This document shows positions 1 to 5,458 of a stretch of DNA of 5,458 bases, one piece after another. The notes below the pieces were generated by a model. The model had not been told where the DNA came from and did not search any database. It saw only the letters and a list, made by a program, of their open reading frames with translations. This stretch comes from Thermomicrobiaceae bacterium (GTDB taxonomy: Bacteria > Chloroflexota > Chloroflexia > Thermomicrobiales > Thermomicrobiaceae): NCBI GenBank assembly GCA_025966355.1, contig JAICWZ010000153.1, positions 1 to 5,458 on the forward strand. The letters are read 5' to 3'. Positions within the stretch are counted from its first letter, which is position 1, and each line of letters begins with the position of its first letter. A program made the translations under genes and the position numbers.

Positions 1-184
1 GGGAGCGGGTCTGCTGGATGATCCACTCCTTCCGCTGCTGGTAGAGATCGAAGATCTGTCGCACTCTCGCTTCGTTGCGGGCGGCTTGCTCGCGGGTCGC
101 GCGCAGGAAGAATTCGCACCAGCCGGTCCAATCGTCGTCGCACAAAATGTTCAGCAATCGCGAGCCATTCAGGCGCGAAGACAG
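1..184 (-). pseudogene. C-terminal remnant of a Fic-family protein, runs off the left edge
   Basis: Read leftward from base 184, one frame is open for 61 codons to the window edge. It encodes a segment with DDDWTGWCEFFLRA, then EQAARNEARVRQIFDLYQQR and KEWIIQQTRS. This strongly resembles the helical region after the catalytic core of Fic-family AMP-transferases, where a W-x-x-W-x-x-FFL motif is followed by an EQA...N...V/A-x-x-I-x-x-LY helix. The resemblance is by recall, not by search. The catalytic HPFxxGNGR motif would lie upstream, but that position is taken by the preceding gene, whose alternative-frame stop (185-187) immediately precedes this stretch. I see no ATG and no ribosome-binding site in frame. 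I infer a 5'-truncated remnant of a Fic gene, or less likely a small stand-alone C-terminal domain using a rare start. What lies past the left edge is unknown. Confidence 0.55.
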
Positions 185-651
185 CTACTGCTCGTAGCGC
201 GGATGTAAACGGACGTGAAGAAACGCTTCCAGTAACGAGAGTAATTCCGGACGTGAGACGCAGGCATCAGAATGTTTACCCGATGCGTCGACTGCCTGAT
301 CCAGTCACCGGCTGACAGTGGGTCAAACCCCTGCACCGCCAGCATGTGTGGATCACCGGCCAGCGACCCAGCCAGTGTGCTCTTCGCGCTTCCGGCATTG
401 TAATGTTGACTGCCGTAGCGCGCATTCGATCTCGGGCCTGCTTTCCCAATTTTCAACCACGAGCCATCGCCCCAGAACCCATAGACTGCCATCATGCCTA
501 CCAGAAGCGATTTCGGCCGATGCGGTGCCGGCAGGTATTCGATACTGATATCGGCGATCGCGATTGGGTCGTCGGCCAGTTCCGCGACCGCAACAAAATC
601 GATGACGGCCCGTTCGATATCGTCGCGCCAGTTCGCTATGGACCTGGGCAT
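169..651 (-). CDS. Small GIY-YIG-like protein, probably frameshifted near its 3' end
   Basis: The open frame encodes 160 residues. A central block, AVYGFW (55-60), about five residues, then WLKIGK (65-70) and an arginine at 78, matches the spacing of a GIY-YIG fold: GIY strand, YIG strand, conserved Arg. It is followed by SQHYN (81-85) and STLAGSL (91-97), which I associate with small, poorly characterised GIY-YIG-like bacterial proteins. Nuclease activity is not established. The ATG at 651 lies 5 nt after the stop of the HAD gene, implying translational coupling. A GGGAG sits almost on the start codon, so the ribosome-binding site is poorly spaced. After about residue 132 the tail turns atypical, rich in Ser, Arg and aromatics. 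The adjacent frame encodes a leucine-rich helix and a stop at 185-187. A one-base loss near 250-260 would explain this, and the repaired protein would be about 155 residues. Confidence 0.6.
   Translation of the reverse strand: MPRSIANWRDDIERAVIDFVAVAELADDPIAIADISIEYLPAPHRPKSLLVGMMAVYGFWGDGSWLKIGKAGPRSNARYGSQHYNAGSAKSTLAGSLAGDPHMLAVQGFDPLSAGDWIRQSTHRVNILMPASHVRNYSRYWKRFFTSVYIRATSSSCLRA
185..256 (-). other. Displaced C-terminal coding segment of the GIY-YIG-like gene
   Basis: In the frame one base away from the upstream ORF, bases 253 down to 188 encode RPELLSLLEAFLHVRLHPRY followed by EQ and a TAG stop at 187-185. The segment is amphipathic and leucine-rich, and it ends in a short basic-aromatic tail. 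That is what I would expect as the end of this small protein family, whereas the in-frame tail (NYSRYWKRFF...) looks like out-of-frame translation. Rejoining the frames needs a -1 shift (one missing base) around 250-260. The local sequence has no X-XXY-YYZ slippery heptamer, so mutation or sequencing/assembly error is likelier than programmed frameshifting. Confidence 0.6.
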
Positions 652-656
652 TCTCC

Positions 657-1358
657 CTACCCCACCATCCGCTCGATCGCCTGGGCGACGACGGCGGTGT
701 CGCGGAGGTCGGGGAAGACGGCTTCGGGGTGATGGGCACTGAGGTCGGCGACGCTGTAGCGGCCGGTGGCGACGGCGACGACCTTCGCCTGGTTATCGTG
801 GGCGGCGGCGATGTCGCGCGGGGTGTCGCCGATGAGGACGGTTTGCGCGGCACTGAAGGTTTGTCCGAACTGCACGGCGGCTTCGTCCCAGGCGGCCTGC
901 ACCAGATGATGCCGTTCCCGGGCCGAATCGCCGAAAGCGCCGACCGGGAAGTAGTCGAGAATGCCGGCCGAGCCGAGCTTGACGCGGGCAACTTCACGCG
1001 CGTTGCCGGTCAGGACGCCGAGCGCGAATCGCGCATCGCGCAAGCGTTCGGCGATCTCAACGACGCCGGGCAGGCGCCGCTCGATGCGGCTCTGATCGGC
1101 GATCGCCTCGGCATAGTGCACACCCATGGCGTCAATCATCTTCGCCAGGTCGGCGTTGATGTCATCGTCGCTCAGGCCCTGGCGACTGAGTGCGAGGCGC
1201 GCGATCTGACTGTCGAGCATACCGGCCAGCGGCACGCCGTCGAGCGTCGCCGGCAGACCATAGACCTGCTTCATGGCGGCCACAAAGGCGAGTTGATGAT
1301 CTTTATCGCCCGCCTGCAACAGCGTGCCGTCGATATCGAACAGGATCAGACCGCGCAT
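657..1358 (-). CDS. HAD-superfamily hydrolase (phosphoglycolate-phosphatase-like)
   Basis: Predicted cytoplasmic phosphatase of 233 residues, usual length for a haloacid dehalogenase subfamily I enzyme. All four HAD motifs are present: motif I FDIDGTLL with nucleophile Asp8 and acid/base Asp10; motif II GVLTGN with Thr117; motif III Lys127 in VKLGSAGI; motif IV IGDTPRDI with Asp178 and Asp182 for Mg2+. Residues 15-100 form the helical C1 cap, which sets substrate choice. The family hydrolyses small phosphate monoesters; the substrate here cannot be read from sequence, so a gph-type name would be a guess. An ATG at 1370 would add four residues, but I prefer 1358 because GGAGGG (1363-1368) lies 4-5 nt upstream of it and overlaps the earlier ATG. 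It is the middle gene of a tight leftward unit, 16 nt after the peptidase stop and 5 nt before the next start. Nothing appears disrupted. Confidence 0.9.
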   Translation of the reverse strand: MRGLILFDIDGTLLQAGDKDHQLAFVAAMKQVYGLPATLDGVPLAGMLDSQIARLALSRQGLSDDDINADLAKMIDAMGVHYAEAIADQSRIERRLPGVVEIAERLRDARFALGVLTGNAREVARVKLGSAGILDYFPVGAFGDSARERHHLVQAAWDEAAVQFGQTFSAAQTVLIGDTPRDIAAAHDNQAKVVAVATGRYSVADLSAHHPEAVFPDLRDTAVVAQAIERMVG

Positions 1359-1362
1359 CTCG

Positions 1363-1368
1363 CCCTCC
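1363..1368 (-). promoter_or_regulatory. Ribosome-binding site deciding the HAD gene start
   Basis: GGAGGG on the minus strand, 4 nt before the ATG at 1358. It directly follows the A-T of the upstream in-frame ATG (1370), so initiation at 1370 would have the strong site downstream of the start. The 1370 start has only a weaker AGGGG further upstream. Confidence 0.6.
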
Positions 1369-1374
1369 ATCAGA

Positions 1375-2712
1375 TTAGTTCCCCTGCGCGTGACAGTAGC
1401 GTGTGACGATCTCGTAGAGCGCCCGCGTGCCGAATTCGAGATTCGAAATCGCGATGCGCTCGTCGTGCGAGTGCGCCAGATTCATCTCTTCCGGGTTGTC
1501 ACGTGATGGCATGAAGCCATACACCTTGATGCCCGGCAGGCTCGCGGCGTCGGTCCCGCCCGCGACGAGGAACGGAACGACGGTGGCGCCGTTGTCGAGT
1601 TCGGCCATCGTGCTGGAGATCGTCTCAAAGAGATCCGACTGCGGGTCCGCTTCGATGCCCTCGGAACTGCGTGCCTCATTGAACTCGACATCAACCTCAT
1701 CGCCGACCAGCTCGCGCACCTGGGCCGCGAAGGCGGCTGGATCTTGCCCCGGCAGCACACGCCCATCGACATCGACCGTCACCTCCGAGGGGATGACGTT
1801 GATGCGGTGGCCACCGTGGATAATCGTCGGCACGGCGGTATTCCGCGTCGTGGCATAGAGCGAGCGCAACTCCATGTCACTGAGCGGCAGCTCGGAAAGC
1901 GCTTCCCAGGTCGGGTTCGCCAGAATGCGCTGCACCTGCGACTGGGTTGAGCCGCCGAGCGTCTGGCCGATGGCGGTGAGCATTCGCTCCACCGTCGCGG
2001 TCATGATCGTCGGGAAGGTGTGATCGGTGAGCCGCGCGACGGCCCGTCCCGCCCGGCGCATAGCGGTATCGGAGAGCGGCATCGAGGCGTGGCCCGGTGA
2101 AGCCCGAGCGTAGAGACGGATGCGGGCACCACCCTTCTCGCCCGTCTGACAGACGTAGAAGCGCTTGCCTTCGATATCGACGGCGCTGCCGCCACCTTCG
2201 TTGATCGCGACTTCGGCATCGATCAGCTCGCGATGGTTTTCCCACATCCATTCGGCGCCGTAGTGACCGCCCGCCTCTTCGTCGGCGAACGTCGTCAGGA
2301 TCAGATCACGGTCGAGCGTCAGACTGGCGCGCTTGATCATCAGCATGACCATCAGCTCGCAGGCGACCAGATCCTTGGTATCGACCGCTCCACGACCCCA
2401 GACCTTGCCGTCGACGATCTCGCCGCCGAACGGATCGTGCGTCCATTTATCCGGCTCGACGCTAACGACATCGCTATGCGCCATCAGCATCAGCGGCCGG
2501 CCCTGGCCGGAGCCGGGAATGCGCGCCACGAAATTGGCGCGACCGGGCGCGCTTTCCAGAATTTTGCCGTCGATCCCTTCGGCCTGCACCACCTTGAGCA
2601 GGTATTCGGCCGCCTGAATCTCGTTGCCGGGTGGATTGACGGTATTGAAGCGGATCAACTGTTGCAGGTGTCCGGTGACCTCGTCGCGAACAGCATCCCA
2701 GGAAATCGCCAT
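1375..2712 (-). CDS. M20-family metallopeptidase / deacylase (ArgE/DapE/CPG2-like)
   Basis: Predicted cytoplasmic di-zinc amidohydrolase of 445 residues, a normal length for M20 enzymes; no signal peptide is visible. All signature residues are in order: His79 and Asp81 in LMLMAHSDVV, bridging Asp111 in WGRGAVDTK, the catalytic base/zinc pair Glu145-Glu146 in FADEEAGG, Glu172 in INEGGG, and His414 in AHSHDERI. The central dimerisation (lid) domain spans roughly 185-345 and includes PGHASMP and HGGHRINVIPSEV. Relatives cleave N-acyl amino acids, N-acetylornithine, succinyl-diaminopimelate or C-terminal glutamate. The general M20 architecture does not pick one, and the HDPFGGEIVDGKVWGRGAVDTK stretch fits the broad carboxypeptidase/acylase group better than dedicated ArgE or DapE. 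A GTG at 2727 could extend it by five residues, but the GGGAGG 7 nt before the ATG at 2712 overlaps that GTG, so I choose 2712. First gene of the leftward unit. Confidence 0.92.
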   Translation of the reverse strand: MAISWDAVRDEVTGHLQQLIRFNTVNPPGNEIQAAEYLLKVVQAEGIDGKILESAPGRANFVARIPGSGQGRPLMLMAHSDVVSVEPDKWTHDPFGGEIVDGKVWGRGAVDTKDLVACELMVMLMIKRASLTLDRDLILTTFADEEAGGHYGAEWMWENHRELIDAEVAINEGGGSAVDIEGKRFYVCQTGEKGGARIRLYARASPGHASMPLSDTAMRRAGRAVARLTDHTFPTIMTATVERMLTAIGQTLGGSTQSQVQRILANPTWEALSELPLSDMELRSLYATTRNTAVPTIIHGGHRINVIPSEVTVDVDGRVLPGQDPAAFAAQVRELVGDEVDVEFNEARSSEGIEADPQSDLFETISSTMAELDNGATVVPFLVAGGTDAASLPGIKVYGFMPSRDNPEEMNLAHSHDERIAISNLEFGTRALYEIVTRYCHAQGN

Positions 2713-2719
2713 ACTCGAC

Positions 2720-2725
2720 CCTCCC
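2720..2725 (-). promoter_or_regulatory. Ribosome-binding site deciding the M20 peptidase start
   Basis: GGGAGG on the minus strand, 7 nt before the ATG at 2712. The alternative in-frame GTG at 2727 would place this site inside the coding sequence and has no comparable site upstream. Confidence 0.65.
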
Positions 2726-2743
2726 ACAGCATTGCTCGGCAGA

Positions 2744-2766
2744 ACCGGCGACCAGACGGCGCCGGT
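2744..2766. repeat. 7-bp inverted repeat in the peptidase leader
   Basis: ACCGGCG (2744-2750) and its exact reverse complement CGCCGGT (2760-2766) are separated by 9 nt. Transcribed leftward it would form a GC-rich hairpin in the 5' leader, about 20 nt before the ribosome-binding site. There is no U-run, so it is not a terminator. Its right arm shares bases 2763-2766 with the neighbouring inverted repeat. Confidence 0.4.
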
Positions 2767-2787
2767 CCGTCGATCCTACACGGACCG
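2763..2787. promoter_or_regulatory. Perfect 8-bp inverted repeat, candidate operator
   Basis: CGGTCCGT (2763-2770) and ACGGACCG (2780-2787) are exact reverse complements with a 9-nt spacer, giving about 17 bp centre to centre. The spacer holds the candidate -10 hexamer (2773-2778) of the leftward unit. A dimeric regulator bound here would cover that promoter. It could be the site of an unseen repressor, or simply a hairpin; no bound factor can be named. Confidence 0.4.
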
Positions 2788-2801
2788 AGAACGCGACACA
2801 A
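2773..2801 (-). promoter_or_regulatory. Candidate sigma70-type promoter of the leftward unit
   Basis: On the minus strand, TTGTGT (2801-2796) and TAGGAT (2778-2773) are separated by exactly 17 nt. TAGGAT keeps the key T-A....T positions of TATAAT; the -35 matches only TTG. Transcription would begin near 2766 and leave a leader of about 50 nt before the peptidase start. This is a moderate match in GC-rich DNA and could be chance. Confidence 0.35.
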
Positions 2802-2845
2802 TCGTGGCACGCGTCGTGGCGGAACGGATGCTCGTCACGTCCACA

Positions 2846-2876
2846 TTGGCACGGCGTCCTGCCTCTCGGGTATTAT
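2846..2876 (+). promoter_or_regulatory. Candidate sigma70-type promoter of the LuxR-type regulator
   Basis: TTGGCA (2846-2851; one mismatch to TTGACA) and TATTAT (2871-2876; one mismatch to TATAAT) are separated by 19 nt, slightly longer than ideal. The TATTAT stands out in GC-rich surroundings. Transcription would start near 2883, giving a leader of about 70 nt. GGGAG (2945-2949) lies 6 nt before the ATG at 2956 as the ribosome-binding site. Confidence 0.45.
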
Positions 2877-2955
2877 GTCGCCACGCAGCGCAACGTGCAG
2901 TTGGCAGATGTTACGGCCGCGATCCCGTATTCCCCGGGAGCGACGGGAGCCGATC

Positions 2956-5458
2956 ATGGCAACTCCGTTACTTGAGACCAAACTCTTCGTCCCCAGGGCG
3001 CGGCCGGGACTGGTGCCACGTCCGAGGTTGCGCGAGCGGCTGAATCGAGGTTTTGATGCGACGTTGACGCTCGTCTCGGCACCGGCCGGCTTCGGCAAGA
3101 CCAGACTGCTGACCGAATGGCTGGCCTCCGCTCCAGCGGATGATCGGTGCGCGGCATGGCTCTCGCTCGACCATAGCGACAACCATCCCGCGACATTCTG
3201 GACCTACCTGATTGCCGCGCTGCAGACCGCCGTTCCCGGGATCGGCGCGAGCGTGGTTTCGCTCCTGCAGTCACCCCAGCCCCCGCCGATCGAAACGCTC
3301 CTGGCAACGCTGCTCAACGAGCTCGGCGCCGTCCCGAATGATCTCGTGCTGGTGCTCGATGACTACCACCTCATCGACGCGCGCGACATCCACGCCGGTA
3401 TGGCCTTCTTGCTTGATCACCTCCCCCCGCGCTTGCATCTGGTAATCGCCACCCGCGCCGATCCGCCGTTGCCGCTGGCTCGCCTGCGTGGGGGCGGCGA
3501 ACTCGTCGAGGTCCGAGCCGCCGATCTGCGTTTCTCATCCGATGAAGCCGCGGCATACCTCAATGAGGCGATGGGACTGGATCTGACGACGAGCGACGTC
3601 GCGGCGTTGGAGTCGCGCACCGAAGGGTGGATCGCCGGACTCCAACTGGCGGCGCTCTCGATCCAAGGGCGGGGCGATGCTGCCGGCTTTATCGCCGGCT
3701 TCGCCGGGGATGACCGCTATATCGTCGACTATCTGGTCGAAGAGGTGTTGCAGCGTCAGCCTGAACATGTTCGGAGCTTCCTGCTACAGACGTCCATCCT
3801 GGACCGGTTGAGCGGCCCGCTGTGCGATGCCGTCACCGGACAGGGCGATGGGAAGGCGATGCTGGAGGCGCTCGATCGTGGGAACCTGTTCGTCGTTCCG
3901 CTTGACGACCGGCGCCACTGGTATCGCTATCACCATCTCTTTGCCGACGTGCTCTCTGCGCACTTAACGCACGAGCAGCCCGATCGCGTTCCTGATCTGC
4001 ACCGGCGGGCGAGCGTTTGGTACGAGCAGAACGGCGAGCGGTCCGATGCGATCCGCCACACGCTGGCCGCTGACGACTTCGAGCGCGCGGCGGACCTGAT
4101 CGAGCTAGCAATGCCCGCCATGCGTCGGAATCGGCAGGAGGCGACACTGCTGAACTGGCTCGCGGCGCTCCCTGACGAGGTGGTCCACGTCCGGCCGGTG
4201 CTGAGCAATGTGTTCGCGGGTGTGCTCTTGCAGACCGGCGAGATCGAGGGAGTTGAAGCCCACCTGCGGAGCGCCGAACGGTGGCTCGATGCGACGGCCG
4301 ATGGGGAAGACACACGTGCGTCGCAGGGAACCTCTTCGGCCGGGATGGTCGTCATGGACGACAAGGAATTCCGCCGCCTCCCGGGTGCCGTCGCCGTACA
4401 CCGCGCAGGCTACGCCCTAGTGTTGGGCAATGTCGCCGACACGGTGAAACACGCTCAGCGAGCGCTCAACCTCGTCCCCGAGGACGATTATCTGGGGCGC
4501 GGAGCGGCAGCGGGGCTCCTCGGGCTTGCGGCCTGGACCAGTGGGGATCTCGCGGAGGCTCACCGGTCGTATGCCGAAGGCATGGCGAATCTGCGGCAGG
4601 CCGGCTATCACGCGGATTCGCTCGGCTGCGCCATCGCACTGGCTGATATACGGATCGCGCAGGGTCGTCTCCACGACGCCATGCGCACCTACGAGCAGGG
4701 GTTGCGGCATGCGGTCGATCTCGGTATGCCGGCGATGCGCGGCACGTCCGACATGTACGTCGGCATGAGCGAGCTCCATCGTGAGCGTAACGACCTGCCT
4801 GCCGCCGTGCGGGATCTGGAGCGAAGCCAATCGGCGGCTGAGCACGCGGGCCTGCCGCAAAACCGCTATCGCTGGTGCGTGGCCATGGCTCGCATTCGAG
4901 AGGTGGAACGAGACTTCGATGGGGCGCTCAATCTGCTTCAAGAAGCTGAGCGTCTTTATATGCGAGACTTTTTCCCCAACGTCCGCCCGATCGCGGCGCT
5001 GACGGCACGCGTGTACATCAGGCAAGGTTATCTGCGTGAAGCGCTCAGCTGGGCGAGAGAACAGGGCCTGTCTGTTGAGGACGACCTCAGCTATCTGCGC
5101 GAATTCGAACACATCACGCTTGCCAGGCTGCTTCTGGCCCAGTACACGAGCGAGCGTTCCGAGCGCTCGCTGCTCGATGCGATCGGGCTGCTGGAGCGCC
5201 TCCTGCAAGCAGCGGACGACGGAGGCCGGACGGGACGAGTCATCGAAATCCTGGCGGTACAGGCGCTCGCTCACCACGCGCGAGGCAACACAGCCGGGTC
5301 ACTCATGCCGCTGGAACGGGCCTTGAAGCTCGCTGAGCCAGAGGGCTACATCCGCATCTTCGTGGACGAAGGTCCGCCGATGGCGACCCTGCTGGAAGCG
5401 GCCGCGATACGCGGGATCGCCCCGCACTACATCCGGCAACTCCTGAACGCCTTCGAAA
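2956..5458 (+). CDS. MalT-like LuxR-family ATP-dependent transcriptional regulator, 3' end cut by the window
   Basis: 834 codons are visible with no stop. The protein opens with LLETKLFVPRARPGLVPRPR, the usual N-terminus of these regulators. A STAND-type NTPase follows: Walker A APAGFGKT (42-49, Lys48), Walker B LVLVLDDYH (130-138, Asp135-Asp136), a sensor-like TRADPPLPLARLR (166-178), EGWIAGLQLAALS (223-235), and a winged-helix part ending in YRYHHLFADVL (323-333). From about 348 the protein is helical with TPR-like repeats, for example near 521, 561, 601, 642 and 685, and a MVVMDDKEFRRLPG segment at 464-477 that I associate with Chloroflexota members. In MalT, ATP and an inducer bound by the TPR-like sensor drive oligomerisation and DNA binding by a C-terminal LuxR helix-turn-helix. 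That domain is expected within roughly the next 100 residues and is not seen here. The ligand is unknown. The gene is divergent from the peptidase unit, so regulation of that unit is possible but unproven. Confidence 0.9.
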   Translation, partial: MATPLLETKLFVPRARPGLVPRPRLRERLNRGFDATLTLVSAPAGFGKTRLLTEWLASAPADDRCAAWLSLDHSDNHPATFWTYLIAALQTAVPGIGASVVSLLQSPQPPPIETLLATLLNELGAVPNDLVLVLDDYHLIDARDIHAGMAFLLDHLPPRLHLVIATRADPPLPLARLRGGGELVEVRAADLRFSSDEAAAYLNEAMGLDLTTSDVAALESRTEGWIAGLQLAALSIQGRGDAAGFIAGFAGDDRYIVDYLVEEVLQRQPEHVRSFLLQTSILDRLSGPLCDAVTGQGDGKAMLEALDRGNLFVVPLDDRRHWYRYHHLFADVLSAHLTHEQPDRVPDLHRRASVWYEQNGERSDAIRHTLAADDFERAADLIELAMPAMRRNRQEATLLNWLAALPDEVVHVRPVLSNVFAGVLLQTGEIEGVEAHLRSAERWLDATADGEDTRASQGTSSAGMVVMDDKEFRRLPGAVAVHRAGYALVLGNVADTVKHAQRALNLVPEDDYLGRGAAAGLLGLAAWTSGDLAEAHRSYAEGMANLRQAGYHADSLGCAIALADIRIAQGRLHDAMRTYEQGLRHAVDLGMPAMRGTSDMYVGMSELHRERNDLPAAVRDLERSQSAAEHAGLPQNRYRWCVAMARIREVERDFDGALNLLQEAERLYMRDFFPNVRPIAALTARVYIRQGYLREALSWAREQGLSVEDDLSYLREFEHITLARLLLAQYTSERSERSLLDAIGLLERLLQAADDGGRTGRVIEILAVQALAHHARGNTAGSLMPLERALKLAEPEGYIRIFVDEGPPMATLLEAAAIRGIAPHYIRQLLNAFE

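Noticed and set aside
353..997. 214-codon minus-strand open frame bridging the HAD and GIY-YIG-like genes
   Set aside because: It is a shifted frame through two better-supported genes, with a Pro/Ser/Arg-rich product typical of out-of-frame GC-rich DNA.
729..1406. 225-codon open frame on the plus strand across the HAD gene
   Set aside because: It is antisense to a gene with all four HAD motifs; the translation has no recognisable domain and reflects GC-rich codon bias.
1427..1858. 143-codon plus-strand open frame across the M20 gene
   Set aside because: It is antisense to a well-conserved peptidase domain and its product is low-complexity Ser/Thr/Arg-rich sequence.
2815..2885. Inverted repeat CGTGGCG (2815-2821) / CGCCACG (2879-2885) flanking the regulator's promoter
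   Set aside because: A 7-bp match across a 57-nt loop in GC-rich sequence is readily expected by chance.
2846..2906. Direct repeat of TTGGCA (2846-2851 and 2901-2906) upstream of the regulator
   Set aside because: The hexamer is short and the second copy has no -10 at usable spacing (nearest TATTCC is 21 nt away); probably chance.
2713..2955. Possible small RNA or short gene in the divergent intergenic region
   Set aside because: No terminator with a U-run, no tRNA-like fold and no short frame with a convincing ribosome-binding site was found.
4417..5277. 286-codon open frame on the minus strand within the regulator
   Set aside because: It is opposite the TPR-like region of the MalT-like gene, has no recognisable motif, and mirrors its codon pattern.

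Overview
GC-rich bacterial DNA with dense, well-spaced genes. The long regulator on the plus strand belongs to the MalT-like, LuxR-type ATP-binding regulators that are very abundant in Chloroflexota (Thermomicrobia/Sphaerobacter-like lineages). From this, and the codon usage, I infer a Chloroflexota host. That placement rests on recalled family resemblance, not on a search.

Layout: two divergent units flank a ~240-bp intergenic region (2713-2955). Leftward, a tight three-gene unit reads in order: an M20-family metallopeptidase/deacylase (2712 to 1375), a HAD-superfamily phosphatase (1358 to 657, 16-nt gap) and a small GIY-YIG-like protein (from 651, 5-nt gap). The third gene appears frameshifted near its 3' end: its plausible C-terminus lies in the neighbouring frame and ends at 185. 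Directly after that stop, on the same strand and running off the left edge, lies an open stretch resembling the C-terminal part of a Fic-family protein. It has no visible start and no Fic catalytic core. Rightward, a large STAND/MalT-like LuxR-family regulator starts at 2956 and is cut by the window end before its expected C-terminal helix-turn-helix.

The intergenic region carries a candidate sigma70-type promoter for the regulator and a weaker candidate for the leftward unit. A perfect 8-bp inverted repeat flanks the latter's -10, and a second 7-bp inverted repeat shares bases with it.

The peptidase and phosphatase look like ordinary metabolic enzymes. Nothing in the sequence ties them to a common pathway, and the regulator could control them or be an unrelated neighbour. 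I see no RNA genes, CRISPR array, insertion sequence or convincing terminator. The most unusual part is the left end (1-260), which holds a decayed or frameshifted small gene next to a Fic remnant. I did not find a convincing new multi-gene system.
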